Assembly: GCF_018691265.1 (NCBI RefSeq) | Contig: NW_024881282.1 | Span: forward strand, 22,722,399-22,786,398 | Direction: 5' to 3' | Length of the DNA stretch: 64,000 bases | Source of the DNA: Tyto alba | Taxonomy: Eukaryota > Chordata > Aves > Strigiformes > Tytonidae | Shown: positions 49,217 to 59,525 of the stretch, piece by piece | How the letters are laid out: each line of letters starts with the position of its first letter | How positions within the stretch are numbered: the first letter of the stretch is position 1 | Position numbers and translations under genes: made by a program | The notes under the pieces: model-generated | Told to the model about the DNA's origin: nothing | Seen by the model: only the letters and a program-made list of their open reading frames with translations | Database searches by the model: none

Positions 49217-51443
49217 TTACATATAAAATTTGTAATTAGATTTTTCAAACCCCATTTTTTCTTAGGCCCTTATGTGAATAGCTTTTTATGCTATTGAAAA
49301 CAGCATATCTAATTCTGTGAAAGGTGGCTCCATGTTCACCATGTTGTTACCATCGTATATTCAGTGCCATCTTTTTCCTTCAGTATGAGTCAGTAGGAAT
49401 ATATGTTCACCTTTTAATACAGCCGTTTTCCTTTATTTTCCTCTAATTCTATTTTGTTGTGATCAAATATTAATATTAGTAAGATTTTAACTGAAATACT
49501 AATGAAGCTGGTGAGAGCTGCTTGAGTTTGTGCACCCAATTACTTGCTTTAGGAAGTACTTAGCTATGTATCACTTCGACTGTATTAAAAGGATTTTTTT
49601 CTTTTTTGTGTGATATCAAGCTTCTAATTATTATTCCTTGTTTATTTAGACTCTGCAGAATTTATTGCAGGTCTCTCAGAAGAATCTATCACCTTGAATA
49701 TTTGCTGCCTCAGCCTGTCAGTGCCCACCACAGCACTAACAGCAAATTTCTTGTAACTTGTACTATATTGTTCTAGTAGTATAAAACCAAACTGCAGCCA
49801 AGCTTCTTTCATATCTTGAACTTAGTGTGTGTATTGACAAATGAGAAGCCAGTATGTTCTGCCCAGCAGATGATTTTCATTGAACTGTCAATGACCTTCC
49901 AAAATCACATCTAACTCAAGCTGGAAGGGTGCTTGAAAGGATTTGTGTAACTCTGTTTTCCTCTTATTTCAATTTTGCATTAATACCCAAGCAAAGACAT
50001 TAAGGACTTGTATTTGTAACTATTCTTTGGCAGAAATAACTTTTTGAAAAAGTAAATCTTAGTGGAAATTGTTTGAAATTGTATCAGTAAGAACATCTAG
50101 TGATAGATTTTTTTATTTTTTTTATTCTGAGAAACTTTCAGTAGAAGGTCACAATAGAATTTTAGCAAGGTTGCAGGTCATCACTTCCCTTTCTAAAATA
50201 AGATTTATAGTACAGTGTCTTCTATGTACAATATTTAGTTTAAAGTAGAGAAGTCTTTGGTTAATTTTTCATTAGTGTATATATGAAGGCTGCTGTTTAT
50301 TTTTTCCTGGTTCCTGCATTTTAATGTTTTATTGAAAGAAAAGTTTCATGGAGCCAGTTATTTCTGTCTGGGTAGAGATTACACGCTTGCAAGGACTTCA
50401 GTTAATACAATGTTTTATTGGAATAGGGTGAAAAAGACATGTCAATAGCTTTCACTAGATGAAGACAATCCCTTGAGCATCATAGACACAGATTGTAGAG
50501 CTGCTTCAGTTTTATGTCCGTTTTAATTGGCCATCCTTCAAATATTAATAGTAATATATTGTTTCCTTTGAAATGGCTCTCTTCCCACAGTAGATTAAGA
50601 ATGCATTAATGTTTTAGTCTTTTGTTAAAAATGTAACCATCTGTACAGTAACTATTGAAAAATTTAAGTGGTAGTCACTCAAGGCAACTTTTTCTTTAAT
50701 GCAAACTTACTTTCTTTTGTAGCATAAACCAGTGCTGTCACAGTGCATAATGTTTTATGAATGTACAGTTGATTTGTAAACAGATTTTCAGGAGACTACT
50801 TATGTTACCATTCAGAAGTACTTTAAAAATTAAACAATCAGAAGTGCCTAGTATAATTCAGATTTTATTAAGTTAATACACTAATCAGCAAGAAGTTATT
50901 CCACAGTATTGCTCATCTATAGGGTACGTGTATACATGCATGTATATATATTAATACAAAGAAAAGTTCTGGCTCAGAAAAGTCTAGACTTTAATAATAT
51001 GAAAATTATTTAAAAAAATATTGTTCTATTTTCTATTTTAATATTTTATAAAAAGAATAAATGACTGGAGAGACCCAACTAAAGAGAAAGGGTTAAGATT
51101 TTCTTATGAGTTACATTAAAAAAATCTTGTTTATATTGTGTGCACTATTCACTTTAAGAACAAAAGTAGTAATTGTGCTGAATTTATATGCATAGTTTGT
51201 GAGATGTCAAAAACATTGAATCGTTGGAGCTAAATGAAAGGCTACAAATATTCTGTTAATATCATTAAGATAATATAGCTTCAAAATATTTTTTTCTCCA
51301 ACTACTGATTAAACTGTTAATACTAAAATTATTCCCTTCTGTGGTTTGTTTAAAAAAAGAAAAAAAAGTGAATGTAGGTGGTATGCAACTACTGTAGAGA
51401 CAAGACATGAGTGTAAAAACACTCCTACACATTACTGATGATG

Positions 51444-51525
51444 CATATTGAGAACTCTGCTTACAGTAACTCTTTTTGGTAACTAAAAAATGTGTATGCA
51501 AAAAAAAAAGTTGCTCTTGTTTTTA
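51444..51525. repeat. Local duplication, copy 1
   Basis: Shares with copy 2 (51871-51970) the ordered motifs CATAT, GAGAA-TCTG, TTTTTGGTAACTAAAAA, TGTGCAAAAAAA-like sequence and GTTGC-CTTGTTTTT. The copies lie about 430 bases apart in direct orientation. Confidence 0.75.
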
Positions 51526-51765
51526 TTACTCAAGTTATTTGCTAGGTTAAGCAAATGTCTGCGTACTAACTAACTGAATTCTTCAAGAAGAATTCTCAGC
51601 TCTCTGTAGAGCATTAAATATAAAAGTTGTGTATTTTCTATCCTTTCAAAAAAAGAATTTAGTGTGACTAATATAATTCTGACAGTTAAGGAGGAAAAAG
51701 GACATCCCAATCTGAACTGTGCAAAAACCAAGTTTCATAGATTCTCTCCTTTGTTAATCTGAATA

Positions 51766-51779
51766 CCTAGATATCTAGG
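51766..51779. repeat. 14-bp perfect palindrome
   Basis: CCTAGATATCTAGG is fully self-complementary. It lies between the two copies of the intron 6 local duplication. Confidence 0.8.
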
Positions 51780-51870
51780 ATCTTCTACTAGTAATACTAG
51801 GAGTTCTCTGGCGGGTAAACTTTTCATCACCCGGGAAGGTCTCTTTGACATCCAAACTTTTATAAATGAG

Positions 51871-51970
51871 CATATCTGAGAATTCTGTGTACAATGACTC
51901 TTGAACTAGCTAAACTCTTTTTTTTTGGTAACTAAAAAGTGTGTGTGCAAAAAAAGTTGCCCTTGTTTTT
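51871..51970. repeat. Local duplication, copy 2
   Basis: Direct repeat of 51444-51525, with about 17 extra bases (containing TTGAACTAGCTAAAC) inserted near the middle. Divergence suggests an old event. Confidence 0.75.
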
Positions 51971-52679
51971 CCCCCACTGATGCACTTCATTTAGAAGCTG
52001 AGCTTCTCAGGTTTCGGTTGAGTTGCCTGTCTAATGTTGAGGGTGACCACCAGTCAATAAAACAATTTTAAGTAAATTTGAAAATCTCAGCATGAATGCC
52101 TAACAGACTCCATATTCAGGGATGTTGCCTATCTTTGTGTATCGAACAGATCTCTTGGCAGATGATTTGTGAATAAAATAGTTATAGGAAAACAGATAAT
52201 GTAGCCCCTGAAATTATTAAAAGTAGCATATTGTGTGTTGCTTAGCTGTGTGCTGTAGTTACTGGGGAACTAACTCTGATACTCAGCTGTGGAATTGGTT
52301 CTAGTAAAAGGTACACACATAATTAGGTGAAGTGATTTACAGCTTGGCAAACTCCACTGACTGCGCATATAACTTATGTAAACATTCACTTATCATGTAG
52401 TCATTAATATTTTATCTTTTCGCAGTTTAATAAACTCTTCTAGACAAAACATTACTTTGATTTGTCTCTCCCTTTCTACTACTTCTACCTCTTTCATTCC
52501 AGTTCTCTATGTGTAGATCATAAGTTCACAAGCCCTTTTCTCTCTGAACTAAGCAAAGATTTTTCGGGAAAATGTATCTCTTCAGTCTTGCTCTTAATGG
52601 TTTACCTCTTAACTCTTCATATAGATGTAGCAATCCTTAAGTATCTCACCTGCTCAGAATATTACTGGTAGTGATGGCT

Positions 52680-52738
52680 GTTTTTTTGTTTTGGTGTTTT
52701 GTTGTGTTTTTTTTTTTGTTTTGGTTTGTTTTTTTTTC
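52680..52738. repeat. T/G-rich low-complexity block
   Basis: T runs with GTTTTG units end about 70 bases before the exon 7 acceptor. It may lengthen the pyrimidine-rich region upstream of that splice site. Confidence 0.8.
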
Positions 52739-52805
52739 AAATTGCTATTTTTTTCTTTTTTTGATGACAAGGATTTGATCAAGAATCTTCTTGTGTTTCT
52801 TGAAG

Positions 52806-53053
52806 GAATGTCACTGTCAGCAGGATCTTCTCCTCTTCATTCCCCCAAAATAACTCCTCATACATCTCCTGCTCCTCGAAGAAGAAGTCATACTCCCAAC
52901 CCAGCAAACTATATGGTGCCTACTAGTGCCTCTGCTTCTGTCGCTAATGCTGTCTCTCAGCCTCCATCTACTGGCCAGGTGATCCAGAAGGAAACAGTGG
53001 GTGGAACAACATACTTCTACACTGATACTACTCCAGCACCTCTCACAGGAATG
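52806..53053 (+). CDS. PAN3: PAN3 exon 7, Ser/Pro-rich segment
   Basis: The exon has 248 bases: two bases complete a Gly codon, then 82 codons run from MSLSAGSSPLHSPK to PAPLTGM. Residues 8-31 of the segment contain five SP or TP dipeptides (SSP, HSP, ITP, TSP, HTP) around a basic RRRS stretch, a typical proline-directed phosphorylation cluster in a disordered region. The later part, QVIQKETVGGTTYFYTDTTP, is strongly conserved in PAN3. Disordered sequence before the pseudokinase is known to contribute to poly(A) and PAN2 interplay in this family. The acceptor is TTTCTTGAAG and the donor ATG|GTATGT. It ends in phase 0. Confidence 0.96.
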
Positions 53054-53624
53054 GTATGTTTGCTTTTGATATGGAAGTGTCTGGAGTTTCCAAATGCTGA
53101 ATTGGTTGATACTACATAGATTATTCTTAACACTCTGAAACCCTTATCCTCTGTGAAGATTTGGCCTTTTGATTGTTGTAACTGTTCTCCAAAATCACTG
53201 AAGTTTAAGGACCAGAGAATTTTTTAATGTATTTTTCATTTACCTATGTGTAGAGTTTTGTTTTATACAGCAATAGAAAGAAAGCATTTTATGTATATCT
53301 CAGTGGATACAGGCATGATGAGAAAACATCAAAAATTCAGAATTTTTTTTTTTGACAGGTTAAATAACTTACATTTACAGTGGAGGGGAAAGGGAGTTGC
53401 AAAAATGTTAAAATAACTATGTACATACGTGCACACCCCCCCTTGAAATCATTAGTAATGAATATCACATAAGGAAACTGCAACGTATCTGACAGTATAT
53501 TTGTAACATGCAGTGTGCATGAAGACTTCATAGTTCAGTAGTTCAAACTAAAAGGGTGACAAACCCCTTCAATTTCCCTGTCCTGAAGGATTTTAATCTG
53601 CTGGTTAAAATATTTTGTTTTCAG
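53054..53624 (+). other. PAN3: PAN3 intron 7
   Basis: A 571-base intron with donor GTATGT and acceptor ATTTTGTTTTCAG. It has a T run near 53342 and a short C run near 53436. Nothing else was recognised. Confidence 0.92.
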
Positions 53625-53729
53625 GTATTTCCAAACTACCACATTTACCATCCAGCTGCACCTCATGTTGCTTACATGCAGCCAAAAGCAAATGCACCTT
53701 CTTTCTTCATGGCAGATGAGCTCAGACAG
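53625..53729 (+). CDS. PAN3: PAN3 exon 8
   Basis: The exon has 105 bases (35 codons), phase 0 at both ends, from VFPNYHIYHPAAPHVAYMQP to KANAPSFFMADELRQ. It encodes the conserved linker just before the pseudokinase fold. The aromatic and proline content (YHIYHP) and the FFMADELRQ segment are family landmarks. The donor is CAG|GTAAGA and the acceptor TTTTCAG. Being a multiple of three in phase 0, it could be skipped without a frameshift, but I know of no isoform that does so. Confidence 0.96.
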
Positions 53730-54382
53730 GTAAGATGATAGAGAATTCAAAGAAAAATCACGTATCTTTTGCAAAAACTAGAAAACAGCTAACAGTAGAA
53801 GAGAAATAACCACTTAAAATCTGTGCAATCAATTTTCCTTGTGGAGAATTTTAAAAAGCAAGTCCTATAATGGATGGATTGCAACAGAGGATGGGGGCAG
53901 GTTACAATGTGACTGCAATCTGATCTGCATGCCATGATTTCTTATTCAGCTAAATATTCTTACTTCTTGTGTATTGTTTTGGTGTGCATGAGTTTATGTA
54001 GCGTTCCTTTAAGCCGCAATCCTATCCAGTTTTAAAGTCTTTCACTGAACTGACAGTATATGCAGGTCTTAGTTGATAAGCCCTTCTCTGAGGTCTAGTT
54101 ATGACTGTTATTTATTTCAGCTTTACTGTAGTAGGTGCCTCTGTCAATGCTAGCTCTAGCTGATGTCTTCTGCAGCTCCTTCCTTCAAGAATTTATATGT
54201 TTTGTCACTAACTTTAAGCTAGTGGTGTTCTCCCACTTCCCACCCTGTCCCACACCAGACACTTGCATCAACTCCCTATTTTAGTACAAGTAGCTGCTAC
54301 TTCAAAGACTGTGTACTGCTAACTTATCAAAAATGTTAAGCTGAATTCTAATGTACAAAACTTGACTTAATTTGTTCATCAG
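53730..54382 (+). other. PAN3: PAN3 intron 8
   Basis: A 653-base intron with donor GTAAGA and acceptor TTTGTTCATCAG. No repeat or RNA gene was recognised. Confidence 0.92.
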
Positions 54383-54440
54383 GAACTGATCAACAGACAC
54401 TTAATAACTATGGCTCAGATTGATCAGGCTGATATTCCTG
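54383..54440 (+). CDS. PAN3: PAN3 exon 9
   Basis: The exon has 58 bases: 19 codons, ELINRHLITMAQIDQADIP, plus one base. This helix-forming segment leads into the pseudokinase domain. It begins in phase 0 and ends after one base of a codon, with donor CCTG|GTAAGT (near-perfect consensus). The spare G joins CA of exon 10 to make Ala if the first AG of the tandem acceptor is used, or TT to make Val if the second is used. Confidence 0.95.
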
Positions 54441-55603
54441 GTAAGTAAGTGTTTCTGATAAACTAAACTGTGATCATACTGTTCTGCAACCATGCGTATT
54501 CAACAATAGTAACAACATTTTGCAAAAAACCACCTCCTGTTTTTAATTTTTCCTGAAGCCTTAATCATCAGCCCGGGCTGTGGATAAACAGATTTAAAGT
54601 ATTTCAGAAATATGAAATTTGTTCTTGCATCTGTTCTCTTTTTCTTCTGTAATTTTCTTCTGTTTTGAAACTCTTTAATAGTTGGGAATACTTAAAATTG
54701 CTGAGAAAGGGGAAAAGTATCATTAAAACAAAGCCTTGTAGAAGAACAGTATCGTATTACTTTGTACATATTAGGTATTCCTTTAAAGTATGCATATTAG
54801 GATGCATATATTTTCAAAGACTGTATATAAACTAGAAAATGAGTTTGTTTTAAAGTGAATTGTCTGGTATATCAGAGAGGGCTTTGTACTAGTTGTCAGG
54901 CAGGTGAAGCATATACTATTGATTGTAATTTGGGTTTTGGAGCATTTAGAATTGACTGTGTTCAACTTGATTTAAACAGATTGTGGTTTTGGTTACAGTA
55001 TCCTTCTCAAATGTGTGTTTTAATATGATACAGTAAAAAAAAGCAGTTTAGTTTACTAATCAAGTTGAAGTATCTATCTTCTTGCAAGGGTAATCTCTTA
55101 ATCTGATCTGTAAACCTTCAGCACCCCTCTCTCTCTCTCTCTCTCTCTCTGTTTTCTAAACCACTGTGTGAAAACACATAGGATTCAGATTTGCTTCTTT
55201 GTAATAAAAACAAGATTCCTATGGTGAGATGAAGTCCGTATGGAAATTGGTGTTTATTTATGAATCTGTTCAGGGAAAAAAAACACCCAAGAAAAGGTCA
55301 TTCAAAAGGGTGAATTTTTAAGGCAAATGAGAAAATGGCAGATGGAACTGTGCATCTATTCTGTTGATTTTACTTGGTGTAACTTTTTCAGAAGACGGTT
55401 ATTTTAGTTCTGTAGAGTCTCTTCTAGGAACCTATATATTGGTATTAAAGTAAAAATAGTGGATTTTAACTTTACATGCATCTAAAAGATGATGCAAATA
55501 TTTTACATATCAATGACAGTCAGTTTAATCTTCTCTGCTACTGTAATAACTTTCTCAAAGTCAACCGGTGCCTAATATGTTTCTGTGTGTAAACTGATTT
55601 TAG
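54441..55603 (+). other. PAN3: PAN3 intron 9
   Basis: A 1.16-kb intron with donor GTAAGT and tandem acceptor TAGCAG. It contains a CT microsatellite (55127-55150) about 450 bases before exon 10. Otherwise nothing was recognised. Confidence 0.92.
55127..55150. repeat. CT dinucleotide microsatellite
   Basis: Twelve CT units on the sense strand of intron 9. A pyrimidine repeat of this type could bind polypyrimidine-tract proteins in the transcript. Confidence 0.9.
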
Positions 55604-55606
55604 CAG
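55601..55606 (+). promoter_or_regulatory. PAN3: NAGNAG tandem splice acceptor at exon 10
   Basis: TAGCAG places two AG acceptors three bases apart. Using the first gives PAVPAEV across the junction and using the second gives PVPAEV, a loss of one Ala. Both keep the frame. The first is chosen for the exon start because known PAN3 proteins have the extra Ala here. Confidence 0.7.
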
Positions 55607-55765
55607 TTCCTGCGGAAGTGGACAGCTACCATAGTCTCTTTCCTTTGGAACCGCTGCCACCGCCCAATCGGATACAGAAAACAAGCAATTTCGGGTACAT
55701 TACATCGTGCTATAAAGCTGTAAATAGTAAAGATGACCTGCCGTATTGCCTTCGGAGGATACATG
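55604..55765 (+). CDS. PAN3: PAN3 exon 10, start of pseudokinase N-lobe
   Basis: The exon has 162 bases: two bases complete an Ala codon, then 53 codons run from VPAEVDSYHSLFPLEP through LPPPNRIQKTSNFGYITSCY to LPYCLRRIH, plus one base. It encodes the first strands of the kinase-like fold. NFGYITSCYKAVNSKDDLPY corresponds to the nucleotide-binding N-lobe strands, and the position of the usual ATP-binding Lys strand reads YCLRRI. PAN3 binds ATP but lacks catalysis; that is known for the family and not visible here. The acceptor is the TAGCAG tandem and the donor CATG|GTGAGA. The Leu-Pro-Pro-Pro-Asn landmark makes identification secure. Confidence 0.96.
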
Positions 55766-55925
55766 GTGAGAAAAATTGATTTGTCTCAATAAGACTAACA
55801 TTCCTAAGCATTCTAGTTATATTTTAATGTCTGGTTGCTTTTCAGTAGTTTCAGAAGAAATGTTAAAGTAAAAAATTCTACCCCAAAGCACTGCATTTTA
55901 AACCATGGGTTTTGTTCCTTTCTAG
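55766..55925 (+). other. PAN3: PAN3 intron 10
   Basis: A short intron of 160 bases with donor GTGAGA and acceptor TTCCTTTCTAG. No embedded element. Confidence 0.94.
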
Positions 55926-56042
55926 GTTTTCGTCTTGTTAACACAAAGTGCATGGTATTGGTTGACATGTGGAAAAAAATTCAGCACTCAAATATAGTAA
56001 CTTTGCGTGAAGTGTTTACCACTAAAGCATTTGGAGAACACT
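55926..56042 (+). CDS. PAN3: PAN3 exon 11, pseudokinase N-lobe
   Basis: The exon has 117 bases: two bases complete a Gly codon, then 38 codons from FRLVNTKCMVLVDMWKKIQH to VFTTKAFGEH, plus one base. VDMWKKIQHSNIVTLREVF has the look of the alpha-C helix and beta-4 region of protein kinases (compare the usual LxHPNIVxLxEVF pattern). The donor is CACT|GTAAGT. The spare T joins CT of exon 12 to make Ser. Exons 10, 11 and 12 are all phase 1 to phase 1. Confidence 0.96.
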
Positions 56043-56147
56043 GTAAGTTTTGCGGTGTTTTGTTTTGTTTTTTTTCTGAACTGATGTGTTGAGACTTTCT
56101 TCTAAATATGTCTGAGTTAGTAATTGTCACATGTTTCTATTTTTAAG
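56043..56147 (+). other. PAN3: PAN3 intron 11
   Basis: At 105 bases this is the shortest intron in the window, with donor GTAAGT and acceptor TTCTATTTTTAAG. Close to the lower size range for vertebrate introns. Confidence 0.94.
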
Positions 56148-56249
56148 CTCTTGTGTTTGCATATGATTTTCATGCTGGAGGAGAGACGATGATGAGCAGA
56201 CACTTCAATGACCCTAGTGCTGATGCCTATTTCACAAAACGAAAATGGG
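56148..56249 (+). CDS. PAN3: PAN3 exon 12, pseudokinase hinge region
   Basis: The exon has 102 bases: two bases complete a Ser codon, then 33 codons from LVFAYDFHAGGETMMSRHFN to DAYFTKRKW, plus one base of a Gly codon. LVFAYDFHAGGETM corresponds to the beta-5 strand and hinge of the kinase fold. It is the last coding exon in the window; the donor is ATGGG|GTAAGT. The next family segment (QHEGPLP-like) was looked for in the remaining 7.7 kb and not found. Confidence 0.96.
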
Positions 56250-57169
56250 GTAAGTAAAATACATTATCATACAATACTTCTGTAGACTGTTTCCAATACT
56301 TAAGCAGTAAATCATTCAACTTAGTTTTTTAGCTAATCAGTTCTGTGTTATCATAAGCTGATTGAGATCAGAGAACTTTTCTTCACTTCATATTTGTAAA
56401 ATTTCTGAATGTATTTTAAAAAATAGTAGAAAAGTATGACTAGAGTTTAAAGTTAAGGTAGAAGTTTAGCAATGAACAGTTTACTTTTCTGGTCACATTT
56501 GACTTATGACTAATTTGCAAAATTGATGTCAATTTGTAAGGGAATTACAGTTCTTTGACAGGGAAAGATGTTTGAATGGGATTGCGAGCCAAGAACTCTG
56601 GGGTTCTAAGTGCAGGTCTGTCACTGGGTGACACCTGACACTTCCTGCAGATGTTTCCAAAATTGCAAAAGACATATGTCAGTTTGATGCTTGCTGTCAG
56701 GTGTCCTCCACTTACAAATTATTTTTTCCCTCATAAAGTATTATAAGGACTAATTAGGCAGTATTCTATTTAATGTTTTGAAATGTAAAGTACTAGTTGA
56801 GAAATGAATTGAAAAATCCCTGCAATACATATTCTTTTCAGATACAAACTTCACATCATAGGTGTGAATTTTTTTTTGTAGATTTACACTATATCTTCAA
56901 AAGAATCACTAAAGCTACTTCTACATTCATAAATAAAATCTGTCACAGCATGGTCTGTCAGCAAGTTGCCCAGCAGAGCTCATACCCATATGGCTAAAGC
57001 CTCTTCCCCTCCAGAACAGTATGCTGCCAGTCATACTGACTGTTAGGACCAGTTTGGGGCCCACGCAGTCCCACAGACTGCATCCAGGTGTTGTCTGGAA
57101 GACAATAGGCCTAAGCTGTCAAAAGAGCCCAGTGCCATGCTGAGAAAGAGAAATGGTCACAGCTGAATA

Positions 57170-57270
57170 GAGTCACAGATAGACAGGGTAGGAAGCTTCC
57201 CTTGGAGCTCATTTGGCCCAACTTTCTGCTTGATACAAGACCAACCCTGAAATTAGATCCAGCAGTAGGG
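57170..57270 (-). mobile_element. CR1 LINE 3' end fragment, reverse orientation
   Basis: AGAGTCACAGATAGACAGGG, then GGAAGCTTCCCTTGGAGCTC, ATTTGGCCCAACTT and GACCAACCCTGAAATTAGATC follow, in order, the reverse complement of the CR1 3' terminal region (ATCATAGAAT-GG-TTGGAAGGGACC-ATC-GGTCCAAC pattern). It is strongly diverged and short. Orientation is opposite to PAN3 and to the adjacent older copy. Confidence 0.7.
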
Positions 57271-57899
57271 ATGACTGGAGGACTGTGACCTGAACTTGTC
57301 TGTTTTATTAAAATAGATGTTCCCTGGATGTTTTTAGGCTGTCAGTGTATAAAGAGGAGCAGAATTTAAGGTTTCTTCTTTCTTGTGCCTTTTGAAATTA
57401 GAGCTTTTAGCTGTGAATTCAATCTGTTTCAAAGGCTGATATGTAAAACTAACTTGGCTATCTGGTACATCAGAGTATAATGGATTGGTAGTGCGTGAAT
57501 GCATTCAAAGTCTTATAGATCCCTTATATACTGAATAATTCCCACTGGCTTTGCACTAAGATGACCAGTATAAGTGAAGTTGGAACTCGAGTTCCACCAC
57601 TGGTTTTGATGGTAGTATCTCAGAGGAAGCCCTAGTTTGACTTGTCATATTCTGTGGCAAGTCAAAAAATGAAATTATAAATTAAGTGAGCCTGACGTGA
57701 AACTTAATTTGGTAGGATAAACCTGAAATGTCTTCTGTCAGGTTAATGACTGTTAGGTGCAGGACTAGACTTCTGAGTGTCTCCCACCCATGGTTTTCAA
57801 TTTCCATGTAAATCCATCCTTGTTATGTTTTTATACATCTTGAGTATTACAGAAGAATGATGTCTGTTCTAGATAAATAATAGAAGTTATAATAAAATT

Positions 57900-59216
57900 A
57901 TTGGGGACACTTTATTTTGTCACACTGGAAGAGAATTAAGTTTTGCTCCTGTAAAGGACAGTGGTGTCTCATTAATCTATCAAAGTCCTTTGATAGAAGA
58001 TCCAGTAGATAAGATCTTGGGTTTTCAATTAAGTCCATCAAAGTCTCTAAAAGAAACTAAGTGACCATGAGATAAAAGAGGAAGTTCTCAGGTTAATAAC
58101 TGGCTAGAAGATAAGAAACAGGGTAAGAGTGAACAGTTGATTTCACAGTGAAGGGAGATCACTAATGGGGTCTTACAAGAATATGTGCTGGGAGCTGTAT
58201 TTCTTAACACGTTCACTTGTTTGCACTGAAGATAAATAATGGTCTGCAAAGTTTGCCGATAATACCAAATTATTTGGATTGTTAAAAACAAAGGCCAATT
58301 GTGATGGATTGCAGAAGGATCTTACAAGACTGGGATTCTTGGTAATAATCTATCAGGTGATGTAATGTAAACCAACGTGATCGAAGGAAAACATAACTAG
58401 CTTTAAACATAAAATGATGGCCTCTATTGTTACCATTCAGTGGTAGATCTGGGGCTATATGTAAGTAGATTAAAGAAAATATTGTCCTCTTGCTGAATAG
58501 CAGTAAATAGAAAATGTATTGTTGCAGATTATTAAGAAAAAAATGAACAATGAAACAGAAGTTATTGTATTCAAGATGTGGCTGCATCAGAGACTTATAT
58601 CTGTAGTTGTAGTCCTCCTTATGCATTTTGAAGGGTGTAGGACAGCAAAGAAGGTGAGAAGAGGTGACAGGGATGATCAAAGGCATGAGTCAACTTCTGT
58701 ATGAAGAACAATGAAGTGGAATAGTACTTTTCAAGCTCTTAAAGATGGACAGGAATATGATGGAGTTAAAAATGACTGGTAGGTGTCTGAAAAATCATCA
58801 GGGTTAAAGAAAAAAATGAGGAAGCAATGGTAGCTTGCTATTTCTTCCAGTCTAAAACTAGGGACTAACAAATTAAACTAGCCAGGTAGCAAATTCATAA
58901 ACCTGTGTAAAGATAACTAAGCCATGGAACTTTGTCACAAATTATTGTGGATGTTTGCCTGGGTTCAGAGGAAAGTGGGCTTACTTTTGGATGAGAGATA
59001 CTTGGGGACTTCCAACTGCAAAGACACTATTTCTAGCTCAAGAGTTCCCTGAGCTGCAAATCATTGGAGGCTAGTAGAATATTCTATTTGTTTATGTTCA
59101 TATGCTCAGGGATCTATTGCAAGCTACTCTTCTGTTTTTAGTGTGTGTGTCTTTGAAACAGGCCAGTGGGCTATCTGAACCATATATTTGACCTACTACA
59201 ACTTCCTTCTTCTGTA
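57900..59216 (+). mobile_element. Ancient CR1-type LINE, degenerate reverse transcriptase region
   Basis: A long, decayed non-LTR element in PAN3 orientation. In order one sees remnants of the RT segment (AAAGTCCTTTGATAGAAGATC), AACTGGCTAGAAGATAAGAAAC, the catalytic-box region translating as AKFADNTKL at 58246-58272, CAGAAGGATCTTACAAGACT, CATAAAATGATGGCCTC, and a 3' end with GGGCTATCTGAACCAT, which matches the typical terminal GGGCTAGATGGACCAT motif of old sauropsid CR1 elements. Many stops and indels make it inactive. Compared with the CR1 at 18205-18790 it is much older. Confidence 0.8.
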
Positions 59217-59525
59217 GGCAGGGATGGTCTTTGAAATTAGAGATAAGATATCAATTTCTGTTCAGCCAAACCAAAGTATTATCTATTTAAAATGAATTGT
59301 TGTGGCATAATTTACAGGGATTTGTAAGGAAGATAACACTCTTGCCTGTGGCACTTCTCATTACCTGCTCTTCCAGTCTTTTTATTAGATGAATTAGAAA
59401 AAAAAGTCACCTGAAATTCCCAAATTTTGCCAAATCTTTCTGCACATCTTTGCTCTGGCCTTTCTTTTTTGGTAACTGCTACTTTCTAGTCTGGTCCTCA
59501 GTTGAAGGAACAATTTAAGAGAGAA

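Larger units (their letters stand above)
44602..52805 (+). other. PAN3: PAN3 intron 6
   Basis: The intron is 8.2 kb and very AT-rich. It contains a possible old CR1 fragment (45885-46050), a TATC microsatellite (49178-49216), a local duplication of about 80 bases (51444-51525 and 51871-51970) with a palindrome between the copies (51766-51779), and a T/G-rich block just before exon 7 (52680-52738). The frame at 47678-47995 ends at a 13-A run but shows no recognisable protein. The acceptor is TTGTGTTTCTTGAAG, less pyrimidine-rich at its end than others in this gene. Confidence 0.9.

Noticed and set aside
12550..56147. tRNA, snoRNA or other classical RNA genes within introns
   Set aside because: No tRNA B-box with matching A-box, and no paired C/D or H/ACA boxes at suitable spacing were seen. 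Isolated ATGATGA motifs lacked a partner D box.
58282..58686. Minus-strand open frame of 134 codons
   Set aside because: It is antisense to the ancient CR1 element and has no similarity of its own.
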